From NCBI RefSeq assembly GCF_019029495.1, contig NZ_JAERQM010000001.1, forward strand, positions 868,001 through 932,000: a stretch of 64,000 bases of DNA. Reading direction: 5' to 3'. Shown piece by piece: positions 1 through 8,023 of this stretch; position 1 is the stretch's first letter, and each line of letters opens with the position of its first letter. Both the position numbers and the translations under genes were made by a program. Under the pieces are notes generated by a model that had not been told where the DNA came from, searched no databases, and was given only the letters and a program-made list of their open reading frames with translations. The DNA comes from Falsiroseomonas oleicola. GTDB taxonomy: Bacteria; Pseudomonadota; Alphaproteobacteria; Acetobacterales; Acetobacteraceae.

Positions 1-269
1 AACTGGCGGCGATGGTCCGCCGGCAGTGGTTCGCCGCCATTGGCCTGTCGGTGGCGGGGGAGGAGCGGCTGGAAGTGCTGGCGGGCACCATCCGGGATGT
101 CCGGCGGGCGTCGCGCAATCCGCAGATCGGGGTGCTCGTCGGCGGACGGGTGTTCAATGAAAGGCCGGAACTCGCCGCCCTCGTGGGCGCGGATGCGACG
201 GCCTCGGATGGTCATCAGGCCGCGCTGAAGGCGGAAACCCTTCTGGCGCTGCTGATGCGGGAAGCCTAA
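1..269 (+). CDS. ppaA: PpaA/AerR-type cobalamin-binding regulator, C-terminal part
   Basis: This is the 3' end of a gene that starts before the window; the reading frame is open from base 3 and ends with TAA at 267-269. The visible part looks like the end of a B12-binding Rossmann domain, with the segment IGVLVGGRVF followed by a VGADATASDG motif, as in the PpaA/AerR antirepressors. In purple bacteria that gene lies directly before ppsR/crtJ, and here ppsR follows by 119 bp, which supports the call. The family binds cobalamin and modulates PpsR repression of photosynthesis genes. The light-sensing or B12-contact residues upstream are not visible, so a related MerR-type B12 regulator cannot be excluded. 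Confidence 0.7.
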   Translation, partial: LAAMVRRQWFAAIGLSVAGEERLEVLAGTIRDVRRASRNPQIGVLVGGRVFNERPELAALVGADATASDGHQAALKAETLLALLMREA

Positions 270-270
270 T

Positions 271-319
271 CCGGGGGCCGCCCCGGCTGGATTGTCCGGG
301 GCCACCCCGGCTGAATTGA
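271..319. repeat. Tandem 24-25 bp GC-rich repeat with stem-loop potential
   Basis: Two near-identical copies lie head to tail at 271-295 and 296-319, each containing the self-complementary core CCGGGG...CCCCGG and ending GGCTGRATTG. Each copy can form a hairpin. The element lies just after the ppaA stop and may act as a terminator or attenuator, although there is no T run. No PpsR-type TGT-N12-ACA site was seen in the 119-bp gap. Confidence 0.5.
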
Positions 320-388
320 GTGTGCGGCAGTGACGTTCAGGAGGCTCGGCTGGGGAGGGGACCCTTGGGATGAAGGACGCTGTGTTCC

Positions 389-1804
389 GTGAAGACCTTC
401 GCTACACCAAGGACGTCGCTTGGCCCCCTCGACGCGGATGCGGCGGCAGGGCTCATCGCCGCCGCTGCGGATATCGCGCTCGTGCTTGACGAGGCCGGCA
501 TCATCCGCGACCTGGCCTTCAGCCATGCCGAACTGGCCCGGGAGTTCGAGGGGCCGGAGGCCTGGCTCGGCCGCCCCTGGATCGACACGGTCGCCCGGGA
601 CAGCCGCCCAAAGGTGGAGGCGCTGCTGCTCCTCGATCCGCCGGCGGACCAGGCCCGCTGGCGTCATGTGAACCAGCTTTCCGCGCGTGGCATCTCCGTT
701 CCGCTGCTCTGTTCCAGCGCGCCGCTGGGCACGGCCGGGCGCCGTGTGGTGTTCGGACGCGACCTGCGGCCCCTGTCGCAATTGCAGCAGCGCCTGGTGG
801 AGGTGCAGCAATCCATGGAGCGGGACTATTCCCGCCTGCGCCAGGCGGAAACCCGCTACCGCCTGCTGTTCCAGATGTCGGTCGATCCGGTGCTGATCCT
901 GGATGCCGAGCAGCAGCGAATCCTGGAATCGAATCCCGCCGCGCAGCGGCTGTTCGGCCGCGGCGCCAGGCGCAGCCCGGGCCGCATGCTCAGCGAACTG
1001 TTCGACCCCACCGGCCGCGCCGCCGTGCAGGCGCTGCTGACCACGGTGCGCAACGCCGGGCGCGCCGATGACGTCACCGCCCATCTGGCCGAGGGTGGGG
1101 AGGCGGTGCTGGTTTCCGCCTCCACCTTCCGGCAGGAGGGTGGGCTGCTGTACCTGCTGCGGCTGACGGCCCCCGGCACCACCGCGCCCAGCCTGCCGGA
1201 TGCCCAGGACAAGCAGTTGAAGGTGATCGAAGTGGCCCCGGATGGCTTCGTCGTCACCGATTCCGGCGCGCAGATCCTGACCGCCAATGCCGCCTTCCTC
1301 GACATGGCGCAGCTGACCAGCGAGGAGCAGGCGCGCGGCGCCTCGCTCGACCGCTGGATCGGCCATCAGGGCGTGGAGCTGGAGGTGTTGCTCTCCAATC
1401 TCCGCAACCGCGGCGCCGTGCGGCTCTATGTCACCACCTTGCAGGGCGAGATGGGCGGGCAGGTGGAGGTGGAGATTTCCGCCGTCTCCGTGATGAATGG
1501 CGGGCAGCCCTGTTTCGGCTTCCAGATCCGCGACATCGGCCCCCGTTCGCGCCCCGCCGCCCGCGCCGCGGAAGGCGCCACGCGCTCCGTCGAACAGCTC
1601 ACCGAACTCATCGGCCGGGTGCCGCTGAAGGATCTGGTGCGGGAGGCGACCGATGCCATCGAGCGTCTGTGCATCGAGGCGGCGCTGGAACTGACCGGCG
1701 ACAACCGCGCCTCGGCGGCGGAGATGCTCGGGCTGAGCCGGCAGAGCCTCTACGTGAAGCTGCGCCGCTATGGCCTCGGCGACCTCGACGAGCAGCAGGG
1801 ATAG
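389..1804 (+). CDS. ppsR: PpsR/CrtJ photosynthesis-gene repressor
   Basis: The 471-residue product has the PpsR layout. An N-terminal PAS-like region is followed by a linker and PAS domains starting near residue 157 (RYRLLFQMSVDPVLILD) and residue 278 (VIEVAPDGFVVTD). A Fis-type helix-turn-helix lies at about 431-467 (RASAAEMLGLSRQSLYVKL). Cys428 lies just before the HTH, the position of the redox-active cysteine in CrtJ. The family represses bch, crt and puc genes aerobically by binding TGT-N12-ACA. The start is GTG with AAGGA about 11 bp upstream. bchG follows by 6 bp, so the repressor is probably co-transcribed with bacteriochlorophyll genes. Confidence 0.93.
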   Translation: MKTFATPRTSLGPLDADAAAGLIAAAADIALVLDEAGIIRDLAFSHAELAREFEGPEAWLGRPWIDTVARDSRPKVEALLLLDPPADQARWRHVNQLSARGISVPLLCSSAPLGTAGRRVVFGRDLRPLSQLQQRLVEVQQSMERDYSRLRQAETRYRLLFQMSVDPVLILDAEQQRILESNPAAQRLFGRGARRSPGRMLSELFDPTGRAAVQALLTTVRNAGRADDVTAHLAEGGEAVLVSASTFRQEGGLLYLLRLTAPGTTAPSLPDAQDKQLKVIEVAPDGFVVTDSGAQILTANAAFLDMAQLTSEEQARGASLDRWIGHQGVELEVLLSNLRNRGAVRLYVTTLQGEMGGQVEVEISAVSVMNGGQPCFGFQIRDIGPRSRPAARAAEGATRSVEQLTELIGRVPLKDLVREATDAIERLCIEAALELTGDNRASAAEMLGLSRQSLYVKLRRYGLGDLDEQQG

Positions 1805-1810
1805 GCAGGC

Positions 1811-2710
1811 ATGACGAATCCGGTGACCAGTCTCGGCCTCTCCACGCCCCGGCTTCAGCCGGCGGCGGTGCTGGAGCTGTTGAAGCCGGTCACCTGGTTC
1901 CCGCCGATGTGGGCCTTTGGCTGCGGCGTTGCGGCCTCCGGCGCCAATGTGCTGGAGCATTTCCCGCTGATCGCGCTGGGCGTGCTGCTCACCGGCCCCA
2001 TGGTCTGCGGCATGAGCCAGGCCGTGAACGACTGGTTCGACCGCCATGTGGACGCGATCAACGAGCCGAACCGGCCGATTCCCTCCGGCCGCCTGCCGGG
2101 GCTGACGGGGCTTTACGTCGCCCTTCTGTGGACGCTCGCCTCCCTGCTGCTCGGTGCGGCGCTCGGCCCCTGGGGCTTCGCGGCGACGGTGCTGGCGGTG
2201 GTGATGGCCTGGATCTATTCGGCGCCGCCGCTGCGCCTGAAACAGAATGGCTGGTGGGGCAACCTGGCCTGCGGCCTGTCCTATGAGACGCTGCCCTGGC
2301 TGACCGCCGTGGCCGTGCTCTCCGCCGCGGCGCCAAATGCGCAGGTGGTGGCGGTGGCCGTGCTCTACGGGCTCGGCGCGCATGGCATCATGACGCTGAA
2401 CGACTTCAAGTCGATCGAGGGCGACACCCGCTTCGGCCTGCGCTCCCTGCCGGTGATCCTGGGCGCGGCGCGGGCGGCGAGGGTGGCCTGCCTGTTCATG
2501 GCGGTGCCGCAGGCGGTGGTCGTGGCGCTGCTGGCGGCCTGGGATTCGCCGATCGCGGCGACCCTGGTGGCGCTGTCGCTGCTGGCGCAGCTGGCCCTGA
2601 TGCGGAAGCTGCTGCGCGATCCGCGCGGGCTGGCGCCCTGGTACAATGGCACGGGCATCGCGCTCTATGTCTCCGGCATGATGGCCGCCGCCGTGGCGCT
2701 GGCGCCATGA
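1811..2710 (+). CDS. bchG: Bacteriochlorophyll a synthase (prenyltransferase)
   Basis: This 299-residue integral membrane protein belongs to the UbiA prenyltransferase family. It esterifies bacteriochlorophyllide with geranylgeranyl or phytyl diphosphate, the last assembly step of bacteriochlorophyll a. The first Asp-rich motif, NDWFDRHVDAINEPNRPIPS, is at residues 73-92; a second, LNDFKSIEGD, lies near 196-205. These bind Mg-diphosphate and are diagnostic of the ChlG/BchG branch. Several hydrophobic helices are evident. Its 3' end overlaps the next gene by 4 bp (ATGA), and the order bchG, PucC-like gene, bchP is the classical one. Confidence 0.95.
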   Translation: MTNPVTSLGLSTPRLQPAAVLELLKPVTWFPPMWAFGCGVAASGANVLEHFPLIALGVLLTGPMVCGMSQAVNDWFDRHVDAINEPNRPIPSGRLPGLTGLYVALLWTLASLLLGAALGPWGFAATVLAVVMAWIYSAPPLRLKQNGWWGNLACGLSYETLPWLTAVAVLSAAAPNAQVVAVAVLYGLGAHGIMTLNDFKSIEGDTRFGLRSLPVILGAARAARVACLFMAVPQAVVVALLAAWDSPIAATLVALSLLAQLALMRKLLRDPRGLAPWYNGTGIALYVSGMMAAAVALAP

Positions 2711-4038
2711 ACGGCACCCTTCCTCCCCTGGGCTGGCTTGGCATCGTGCGGCTCGGTCTGGTGCAGACGGCGCTGGGCGCGGTGGTGGTGCTGACCACGG
2801 CGGCGCTGAACCGGGTGATGGTGGTGGAACATGCCCTGCCGGCCTCCCTGCCCGGGGTGCTGGTGGCGCTGCATTACGCGGTGCAGATGCTGCGGCCGAG
2901 GCTCGGCCATGGTTCGGACCAGGGCGGGCGGCGCACCCCCTGGATCATCGGCGGCATGGCGGTGCTGGGGCTGGGCGGCGTGCTGGCGGCGGTGGCGACG
3001 GCCTGGATGGGCTCGGCGCTGATCCCCGGCATCGCGCTGGCGGTGCTGGCCTTCCTGCTGGTCGGCATCGGCGTCGGCGCCGCGGGCACCTCGCTGCTGG
3101 TACTGCTGGCCAACCGCGTCGCGCCGGCGCGGCGGCCGGCGGCGGCCTCCCTGGTCTGGATCATGATGATCGCGGGCTTCGTGCTGACCACGGCGATCGC
3201 GGGCCGGCTGCTGGACCCCTATGAGGGGACACGCCTGGTCGCGGTCTCGGCCGGTGTTTCGATCATTGCCTTCCTGCTGGCGCTGCTGGCGGTTGCGGGC
3301 ATCGAAGGGCCGACCCAGGCGGCACCCGCCGCCAGCGCCCGCACCGCCTTCGGTCCGGCGTTGAAAGAGGTCTGGGCGGAGCCCGTTGCGCGGCACTTCA
3401 CCATCTTCGTCTTCGTCTCGATGCTGGCCTACAGCGCCCAGGACCTGATCCTCGAGCCCTTCGCCGGCACCGTCTTCGGCATGTCCCTCGGCGAGACCAC
3501 GCGGCTGTCCTCCGTGCAGAATGGCGGCGTGCTGGCGGGGATGATCCTGGCCGCGGTGATCGGCAGCCTGTGCGGCGGCCGGGTGGCGGTGCTGCGGGGC
3601 TGCATCCTGGCTGGCTGCTTCGCGGCCTGCGCGCTGCTGGTCACGCTGGCCAGCGCCGGCATGGCGGGGACGCGGTTTCCCCTGCGGGAAGTCTTCTTCG
3701 CGCTCGGCCTCGCCAATGGCGCCTTCGCCGCCGCGGCCATCGCCGCGATGATGCAGCTGGTCTCCCAGGGGCATGAGGGGCGACAGGGCGTGCGGATGGG
3801 CATGTTCGGCGCGGCGCAGGCGATTGCCTTCGGCGCCGGCGGCCTCGCTGGCACGGTGGTGCTGGACCTCGGGCGGCTGCTGACCGGCAGCGCCGAGGGT
3901 GGCTACGTCACGGTATTTCTGGCCGATGCGGGGTTGTTCCTCGCCGCGGCGATGCTGGCGCTGCGCATCGGGCGCGCGCCAACGCCAAGGATCAGCGCGG
4001 GCAAGGTCCCGCCGCTGATGGGGGGACAACGCGCATGA
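2707..4038 (+). CDS. bch2: PucC/LhaA-family membrane protein of the bchG-bchP operon
   Basis: The 443-residue product is a 12-helix MFS-fold protein of the BCH2/PucC family. A diagnostic stretch is LRPRLGHGSDQGGRRTPWI near residues 62-80. Family members assist assembly of light-harvesting complexes or handle bacteriochlorophyll; their exact transport role is unsettled. The gene sits between bchG and bchP, as orf428/bch2 does in Rhodobacter. It overlaps both neighbours by 4 bp (ATGA), so translational coupling is likely. It was once named as a bacteriochlorophyll synthase subunit, but no enzymatic motif is visible. Confidence 0.88.
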   Translation: MNGTLPPLGWLGIVRLGLVQTALGAVVVLTTAALNRVMVVEHALPASLPGVLVALHYAVQMLRPRLGHGSDQGGRRTPWIIGGMAVLGLGGVLAAVATAWMGSALIPGIALAVLAFLLVGIGVGAAGTSLLVLLANRVAPARRPAAASLVWIMMIAGFVLTTAIAGRLLDPYEGTRLVAVSAGVSIIAFLLALLAVAGIEGPTQAAPAASARTAFGPALKEVWAEPVARHFTIFVFVSMLAYSAQDLILEPFAGTVFGMSLGETTRLSSVQNGGVLAGMILAAVIGSLCGGRVAVLRGCILAGCFAACALLVTLASAGMAGTRFPLREVFFALGLANGAFAAAAIAAMMQLVSQGHEGRQGVRMGMFGAAQAIAFGAGGLAGTVVLDLGRLLTGSAEGGYVTVFLADAGLFLAAAMLALRIGRAPTPRISAGKVPPLMGGQRA

Positions 4039-5264
4039 GCCTGGAACAGGCCTTCGACGTCGTGGTGGTGGGCGGTGGCCCCGCCGGCGCCACCGCGGCG
4101 CATGATCTGGCACGGCAGGGGCGCCATGTGGCGCTGCTGGACAAGGCGGGGCGCATCAAGCCCTGCGGCGGAGCCATTCCGCCCCGGCTGATCCGGGATT
4201 TCGACATCCCGGCCGATCTGCTGGTGGCCCGCGTGAACGCCGCCCGCATGATCTCGCCCTCCGACCGCGAGGTCGATATGCCCATCGATGGCGGCTATGT
4301 CGGCATGGTGGAGCGCGCCTCCTTCGACGAATTTTTACGAGCGCGCGCGGCGGAGGCCGGGGCCGAGCGCCTGACCGGCGAATTCCAGCGCATCGAGCAT
4401 GATGCCGATGGCATGGCCGTCATCGTCTACACGGCGAAGGGCGACACGGCGGAACAGCGCCTGCGCACCCGCTGCATCATCGGCGCCGATGGCGCGCGCA
4501 GCCAGGTGGCGAAGCAGTCGGTGAAAGGTGCGGAGAAGATTCCCTGCGTCTTCGCCTATCATGAGATCGTCGAGGCACCGACCGACCAGGCGCCGAAATA
4601 CGACCCGCTGCGCTGCGACGTCTTCTACCAGGGCAAGCTCTCCCCGGATTTCTACGCCTGGATCTTCCCGCATGGCGACAAGGTCAGCATCGGCACCGGC
4701 TCCGCCCATAAGGGTTTTTCTCTACGCGGCTCGGTCGGTGAATTGCGGGCGTCCACCGGGCTCGACAAGGTGCGGACCATCCGCCGGGAAGGCGCGCCGA
4801 TCCCGCTGAAGCCGCTGAAGCGCTGGGACAATGGGCGGGACGTAGTGCTGGCGGGCGATTCCGCCGGCGTCGTGGCGCCTTCCTCCGGCGAGGGCATCTA
4901 CTACGCCATGCTCTGCGGCCGGCTCGCCGCCGATGCCGCCGCCGAATTCTGCGCGACGGGCCGCGCCAGCGCGCTGGCGACCGCGCGCAAGCGCTTCATG
5001 AAGGCGCATGGCCGCGTCTTCCTGATCCTCGGGATCATGCAGTATTTCTGGTATTCGTCGGACAAGCGCCGCGAGAAGTTCGTCGCGATCTGCCAGGACA
5101 AGGACGTTCAGCGCCTGACCTGGGAGGCCTATATGAACAAGGAACTCGCCCGGCCCAATCCTTTGACGCATATCAAGATTTTCTTGAAGGACATGGCGCA
5201 TCTTCTGGGCCTCGCCGGTCCGCGCCTCGACCGCCCTGCCTCGACCTCGCGTGGAGACGCCTGA
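4035..5264 (+). CDS. bchP: Geranylgeranyl reductase
   Basis: This 409-residue flavoprotein reduces the geranylgeranyl side chain of bacteriochlorophyll (or free geranylgeranyl diphosphate) to phytyl. The N-terminus carries an FAD-binding Rossmann motif, VVVVGGGPAGATAAHDLA, at about residues 10-27, followed by the family signature KPCGGAIPPR. A second FAD motif, VLAGDSAGVVAPSSGEGI, lies near residue 275. Length and order match ChlP/BchP. The start overlaps the upstream stop, and hemC begins 2 bp after this stop. Confidence 0.95.
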   Translation: MSLEQAFDVVVVGGGPAGATAAHDLARQGRHVALLDKAGRIKPCGGAIPPRLIRDFDIPADLLVARVNAARMISPSDREVDMPIDGGYVGMVERASFDEFLRARAAEAGAERLTGEFQRIEHDADGMAVIVYTAKGDTAEQRLRTRCIIGADGARSQVAKQSVKGAEKIPCVFAYHEIVEAPTDQAPKYDPLRCDVFYQGKLSPDFYAWIFPHGDKVSIGTGSAHKGFSLRGSVGELRASTGLDKVRTIRREGAPIPLKPLKRWDNGRDVVLAGDSAGVVAPSSGEGIYYAMLCGRLAADAAAEFCATGRASALATARKRFMKAHGRVFLILGIMQYFWYSSDKRREKFVAICQDKDVQRLTWEAYMNKELARPNPLTHIKIFLKDMAHLLGLAGPRLDRPASTSRGDA

Positions 5265-5266
5265 GC

Positions 5267-6310
5267 ATGTTATTGTCATCCCAGGATTCCACCGCCGCCG
5301 AGGCGATGCGCAAGCGCGGCGCGATCCATGGCCATTCGCCGCAGCACCGGAACAGCACCCGCACCCTGCCGCTGCGGGTCGGCACCCGAGGCTCCCCGCT
5401 CGCTTTGTGGCAGACGCGGCATTTCCTTGGCCTCATCACCAAGGTCTGCCCGCTGCTGCGCCAGGTGAACGCCTTCGAGGAATGCGTCATCGCCACCTCC
5501 GGCGACATGGTGCAGGACCGGCGGCTGGCCGATATCGGCGGCAAGGGCCTGTTCGCCAAGGAAATTCATGAGGCGCTGCTGGATGGCCGCGTGGATTTCG
5601 CGGTCCACAGCATGAAGGACCTGGAGACGGAACTGCCGCCCGGCATCGTGCTCGCCTGCGCCCTGAAGCGGGAGGACAGCCGGGACGCCATCGTGCTCGG
5701 CCGCGCGGCGGAAGGCATGGCGGCGGAGGACCCCTATGCCTGCCTGCCGCATGGCGCGCTGATCGGCACCGCCTCCATCCGCCGGCAGAGCCAGTTGCTG
5801 CATGCCCGGCCGGACCTGCGGGTGGAGATCATCCGCGGCAATGTGCAGATGCGCCTGGCCAAGGTGCGGGCAGAGGGCGGGCCGCAGGCCTCCCTGCTCG
5901 CCATCGCCGGCCTCAAGCGCATGGAGATGGAGCACGAGGCCGCGGTGGTGCTGGACGCCGAGACCATGGTGCCCGCCGCCTGCCAGGGCATCGTCGGCGT
6001 CACCGTGCGCGCCGATGACGTGGAGCTGCGCGAGCTGCTCTCCGCCATCGAGGATCGCGACGCCGCCTGCGTCAGCGCCGCCGAGCGCGGCCTGCTGGGC
6101 GCGCTGGACGGGTCCTGCCGCACGCCGATCGGCGGCCATGCCCAGCTTCTGGCGGATGGCCAGTTGCAGCTGACCGGGCTGGTGGCCCGCGCCGACGGAT
6201 CCTTCCTGCTCAAGCGCAAGCTTTGGGGCGCGCCGGCCGATGCGGCGCGGATGGGCCGGGAGCTGGGCGACAGCCTGCGGATTGACAGCCCGGCCGATAT
6301 TTTTGGCTGA
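5267..6310 (+). CDS. hemC: Hydroxymethylbilane synthase (porphobilinogen deaminase)
   Basis: HemC polymerises four porphobilinogen molecules into hydroxymethylbilane in the shared heme and bacteriochlorophyll pathway. The conserved N-terminal motif RVGTRGSPLALWQ starts near residue 38, Arg-rich substrate-binding segments follow, and the dipyrromethane cofactor cysteine is Cys284 (GSCRTPIGG). The listed start gives 347 residues, longer than usual; an in-frame ATG at 5306 would remove 13. Placement 2 bp behind bchP suggests co-expression with photosynthesis genes. Whether another hemC exists outside the window cannot be told. A strong stem-loop follows at 6314-6349. Confidence 0.95.
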   Translation: MLLSSQDSTAAEAMRKRGAIHGHSPQHRNSTRTLPLRVGTRGSPLALWQTRHFLGLITKVCPLLRQVNAFEECVIATSGDMVQDRRLADIGGKGLFAKEIHEALLDGRVDFAVHSMKDLETELPPGIVLACALKREDSRDAIVLGRAAEGMAAEDPYACLPHGALIGTASIRRQSQLLHARPDLRVEIIRGNVQMRLAKVRAEGGPQASLLAIAGLKRMEMEHEAAVVLDAETMVPAACQGIVGVTVRADDVELRELLSAIEDRDAACVSAAERGLLGALDGSCRTPIGGHAQLLADGQLQLTGLVARADGSFLLKRKLWGAPADAARMGRELGDSLRIDSPADIFG

Positions 6311-6313
6311 GCG

Positions 6314-6349
6314 GTGACGCCGGGGGGGTTCGCCCCCCCCGGGTGTCAC
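6314..6349 (+). terminator. Stem-loop after hemC
   Basis: GTGAC at 6314-6318 pairs with GTCAC at 6345-6349, enclosing a G7 tract and a C8 tract around TTCG. The stem is strong but no T run follows. It lies directly after the hemC stop and probably ends the ppsR-bchG-bch2-bchP-hemC transcript. Confidence 0.6.
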
Positions 6350-6360
6350 ATTCCTATACT

Positions 6361-6383
6361 TGCAATTGAGAATGGTTCGCATC
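6361..6383 (+). promoter_or_regulatory. Candidate Fur-like operator
   Basis: The sequence contains TGAGAA-TGG-TTCGCA (6367-6381), a 6-3-6 inverted repeat with one mismatch. It matches the 19-bp Fur consensus at 11 positions by eye. It lies 33 bp before the nitroreductase gene, in a short AT-richer stretch that could hold the promoter. Fur or a Fur-family relative is the inferred ligand; the assignment is tentative. Confidence 0.35.
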
Positions 6384-6413
6384 ATCTAGGTCGCACCCTG
6401 CCGCAGGACGACC

Positions 6414-7022
6414 ATGCCCGAAGCGCCCTTCCCCACCTCCGAGGCCCCGCCGAATCCGGCGCTCCGCGCCCTTCTCGCCCGCGCCTCCGTCCCGCCCCGC
6501 CAGTTGCATGATCCGGCCCCGGATGCGGCGGCGCTGTCGCTCGCCGTCTCCGCCGCCGCCCGCGCGCCGGACCATGGCTGGCTGCGCCCCTGGCGCTTCG
6601 TCGGCATCCAGGGCGAGGCCCGCGCTGCCTTCGGCGAGCTGCTGGCGCAATCCCTGAAGGCGCGGGAGCCGGAGACGACGGAGGCGCGCCTCGACCTGGA
6701 ACGCGCCAAGCCGCTGCGCGCCCCGCTGGTGGTCGCCGCCGGCGCCGTACTGCGGGCGCATTCCAAGATTCCGGCCTGGGAGCAGGAGGCCACGGCCTCC
6801 GCCGGCATCATGAATTTCCTCAATGCCCTGGATTCCATGGGCTTCGGCTGCTGCTGGCTGTCCTCCGGCGCGCTTCAGGACCCGGCGATCAAGGCCGCGC
6901 TGGGCTTCGCGGAAGCGGACCGGCTGCTTGGCTGGATCTATGTCGGCACGCCGGAGGCCGAGCGCCCCCGCCCCGAGCGCCCGGCGCCGGATGGGTTCTG
7001 GCGGGATTGGCAGCCGGCATGA
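6414..7022 (+). CDS. Nitroreductase family protein (YdjA-like)
   Basis: The 202-residue product has the FMN-dependent nitroreductase fold of the short YdjA type. An N-terminal helix is followed by AARAPDHGWLRPWRF (the FMN-binding Arg/His region), and a later segment, NFLNALDSMGFGCCWLSSG, resembles the core helix and loop. Such enzymes reduce nitroaromatics or quinones with NAD(P)H; the natural substrate is unknown. AGGA lies just upstream of the ATG. The gene overlaps the following glyoxalase gene by 4 bp, and a possible Fur box precedes it. Confidence 0.82.
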   Translation: MPEAPFPTSEAPPNPALRALLARASVPPRQLHDPAPDAAALSLAVSAAARAPDHGWLRPWRFVGIQGEARAAFGELLAQSLKAREPETTEARLDLERAKPLRAPLVVAAGAVLRAHSKIPAWEQEATASAGIMNFLNALDSMGFGCCWLSSGALQDPAIKAALGFAEADRLLGWIYVGTPEAERPRPERPAPDGFWRDWQPA

Positions 7023-7369
7023 CCGACCTGGCGCAATGCATCCCCGTCCTCGCCTCGCTCAACATGGCGGAGACGCTGGACTTCTATCGCGACCGCCTGG
7101 GCTTCGGCGGCGAGGCCTATGGCGACAACTATGCCATCGTGAAGCGGGATGCGATGGAGCTGCATTTCTGGCTCAGCACGGACCGCAGCCATCCGGAGCA
7201 TACCTCCTGCTACATCCGGGGCGGGCAGGTGCCGGCGCTGCATGCCGAATTCAGCGCGGCCGGCGTGCCCGGCCTGTCGCCCTTTGAGCTGCGGCCGTGG
7301 AACATGCACGAATTCCACCTGATCGACCCGCACGGCAACCTGCTGCGCTTCGGCTGCGCGGAAGTGTAG
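7019..7369 (+). CDS. Glyoxalase/bleomycin-resistance family protein
   Basis: The 116-residue protein has a vicinal-oxygen-chelate fold, starting CIPVLASLNMAETLDFYRD with a late metal-ligand-like segment HEFHLIDPHGNLLRF. Length fits the single-domain bleomycin-resistance/dioxygenase group. The ATG at 7019 was chosen over an in-frame ATG at 7007 because it makes the usual 4-bp overlap with the nitroreductase stop. The substrate is unknown; a lyase, dioxygenase or drug-binding role is possible. Confidence 0.8.
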   Translation: MTDLAQCIPVLASLNMAETLDFYRDRLGFGGEAYGDNYAIVKRDAMELHFWLSTDRSHPEHTSCYIRGGQVPALHAEFSAAGVPGLSPFELRPWNMHEFHLIDPHGNLLRFGCAEV

Positions 7370-7375
7370 GGACGG

Positions 7376-8023
7376 CTATCGCTCGTCCGGATAATCGCGC
7401 GCCGGCCGGGGCTTGAAGGCCGGCAGCGACCAGCCGCGCCAGATCGCGGCGCCGCGGATGCCGAAGCCCAGCGCGATGCCCGCTATCAGCGACCAGTCGC
7501 GCGGCAGGGGCGCCAGGCGCAGCGCCACATAGGCCAGGGCCGCAGCGGCGGCGGCGGTGATGTAGATTTCCTTGCGCAGGATCAGCGGCACCTCGTCGCA
7601 GATCACATCGCGCAGGATGCCGCCCGCCGTGGCCGTCACGGTGCCGAGCAGCACCGCCGCCCAGGCTTCCGCCCCCGCGATCAGCGCGATCTCCGCCCCC
7701 AGCACCGCGAACAGCGCCATGCCCAGCGCATCGGCCCAGAGCAGCGCTTTGAAACGGCTTTCCACCCGATGGGCGAAGAAGAACACCAGCAGCGCGGCCG
7801 CGGCGGCGATCGCCGGCAGTTCCGGCTGCTTCAGCCAGAACAGCGGCGTGCGCCCCAGCAGCAGGTCGCGCACCGTGCCACCGCCGAAGCCGGTGACCAT
7901 GCCGATCAGCACGAAGCCCACCGCGTCCAACTGCTTGCGGCTGGCCACCAGCGCGCCGGAGGCGGCGAAGACCGCGATGCCCAGCAGGTCCAGCGCCCGC
8001 AGCGCGGTATCGAGACCGCCCAA
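7376..8023 (-). CDS. TRIC-type cation channel family protein (YadS/UPF0126)
   Basis: This 215-residue membrane protein contains two UPF0126 repeats, each with a hydrophobic hairpin and a glycine-rich motif: FGGGTVRDLLLG near residue 46 and TAGGILRDVICDE near residue 132. Bacterial TRIC homologues form monovalent cation channels. The only plausible start is TTG at 8023, directly after the TAA stop of the MFS gene and in the same frame. No upstream start exists in this frame. The gene is probably translated by coupling or reinitiation from the MFS cistron. Confidence 0.85.
   Translation of the reverse strand: MGGLDTALRALDLLGIAVFAASGALVASRKQLDAVGFVLIGMVTGFGGGTVRDLLLGRTPLFWLKQPELPAIAAAAALLVFFFAHRVESRFKALLWADALGMALFAVLGAEIALIAGAEAWAAVLLGTVTATAGGILRDVICDEVPLILRKEIYITAAAAAALAYVALRLAPLPRDWSLIAGIALGFGIRGAAIWRGWSLPAFKPRPARDYPDER

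Noticed and set aside
270-388. PpsR binding site (TGT-N12-ACA) in front of ppsR
   Set aside because: Each TGT in the gap was checked and none is followed by ACA at the right distance.
266-2383. A 705-codon open frame on the minus strand opposite ppsR and bchG
   Set aside because: It is His/Gln/Arg-rich with no domain and lies wholly antisense to two clear photosynthesis genes; such frames are expected from high GC at third codon positions.
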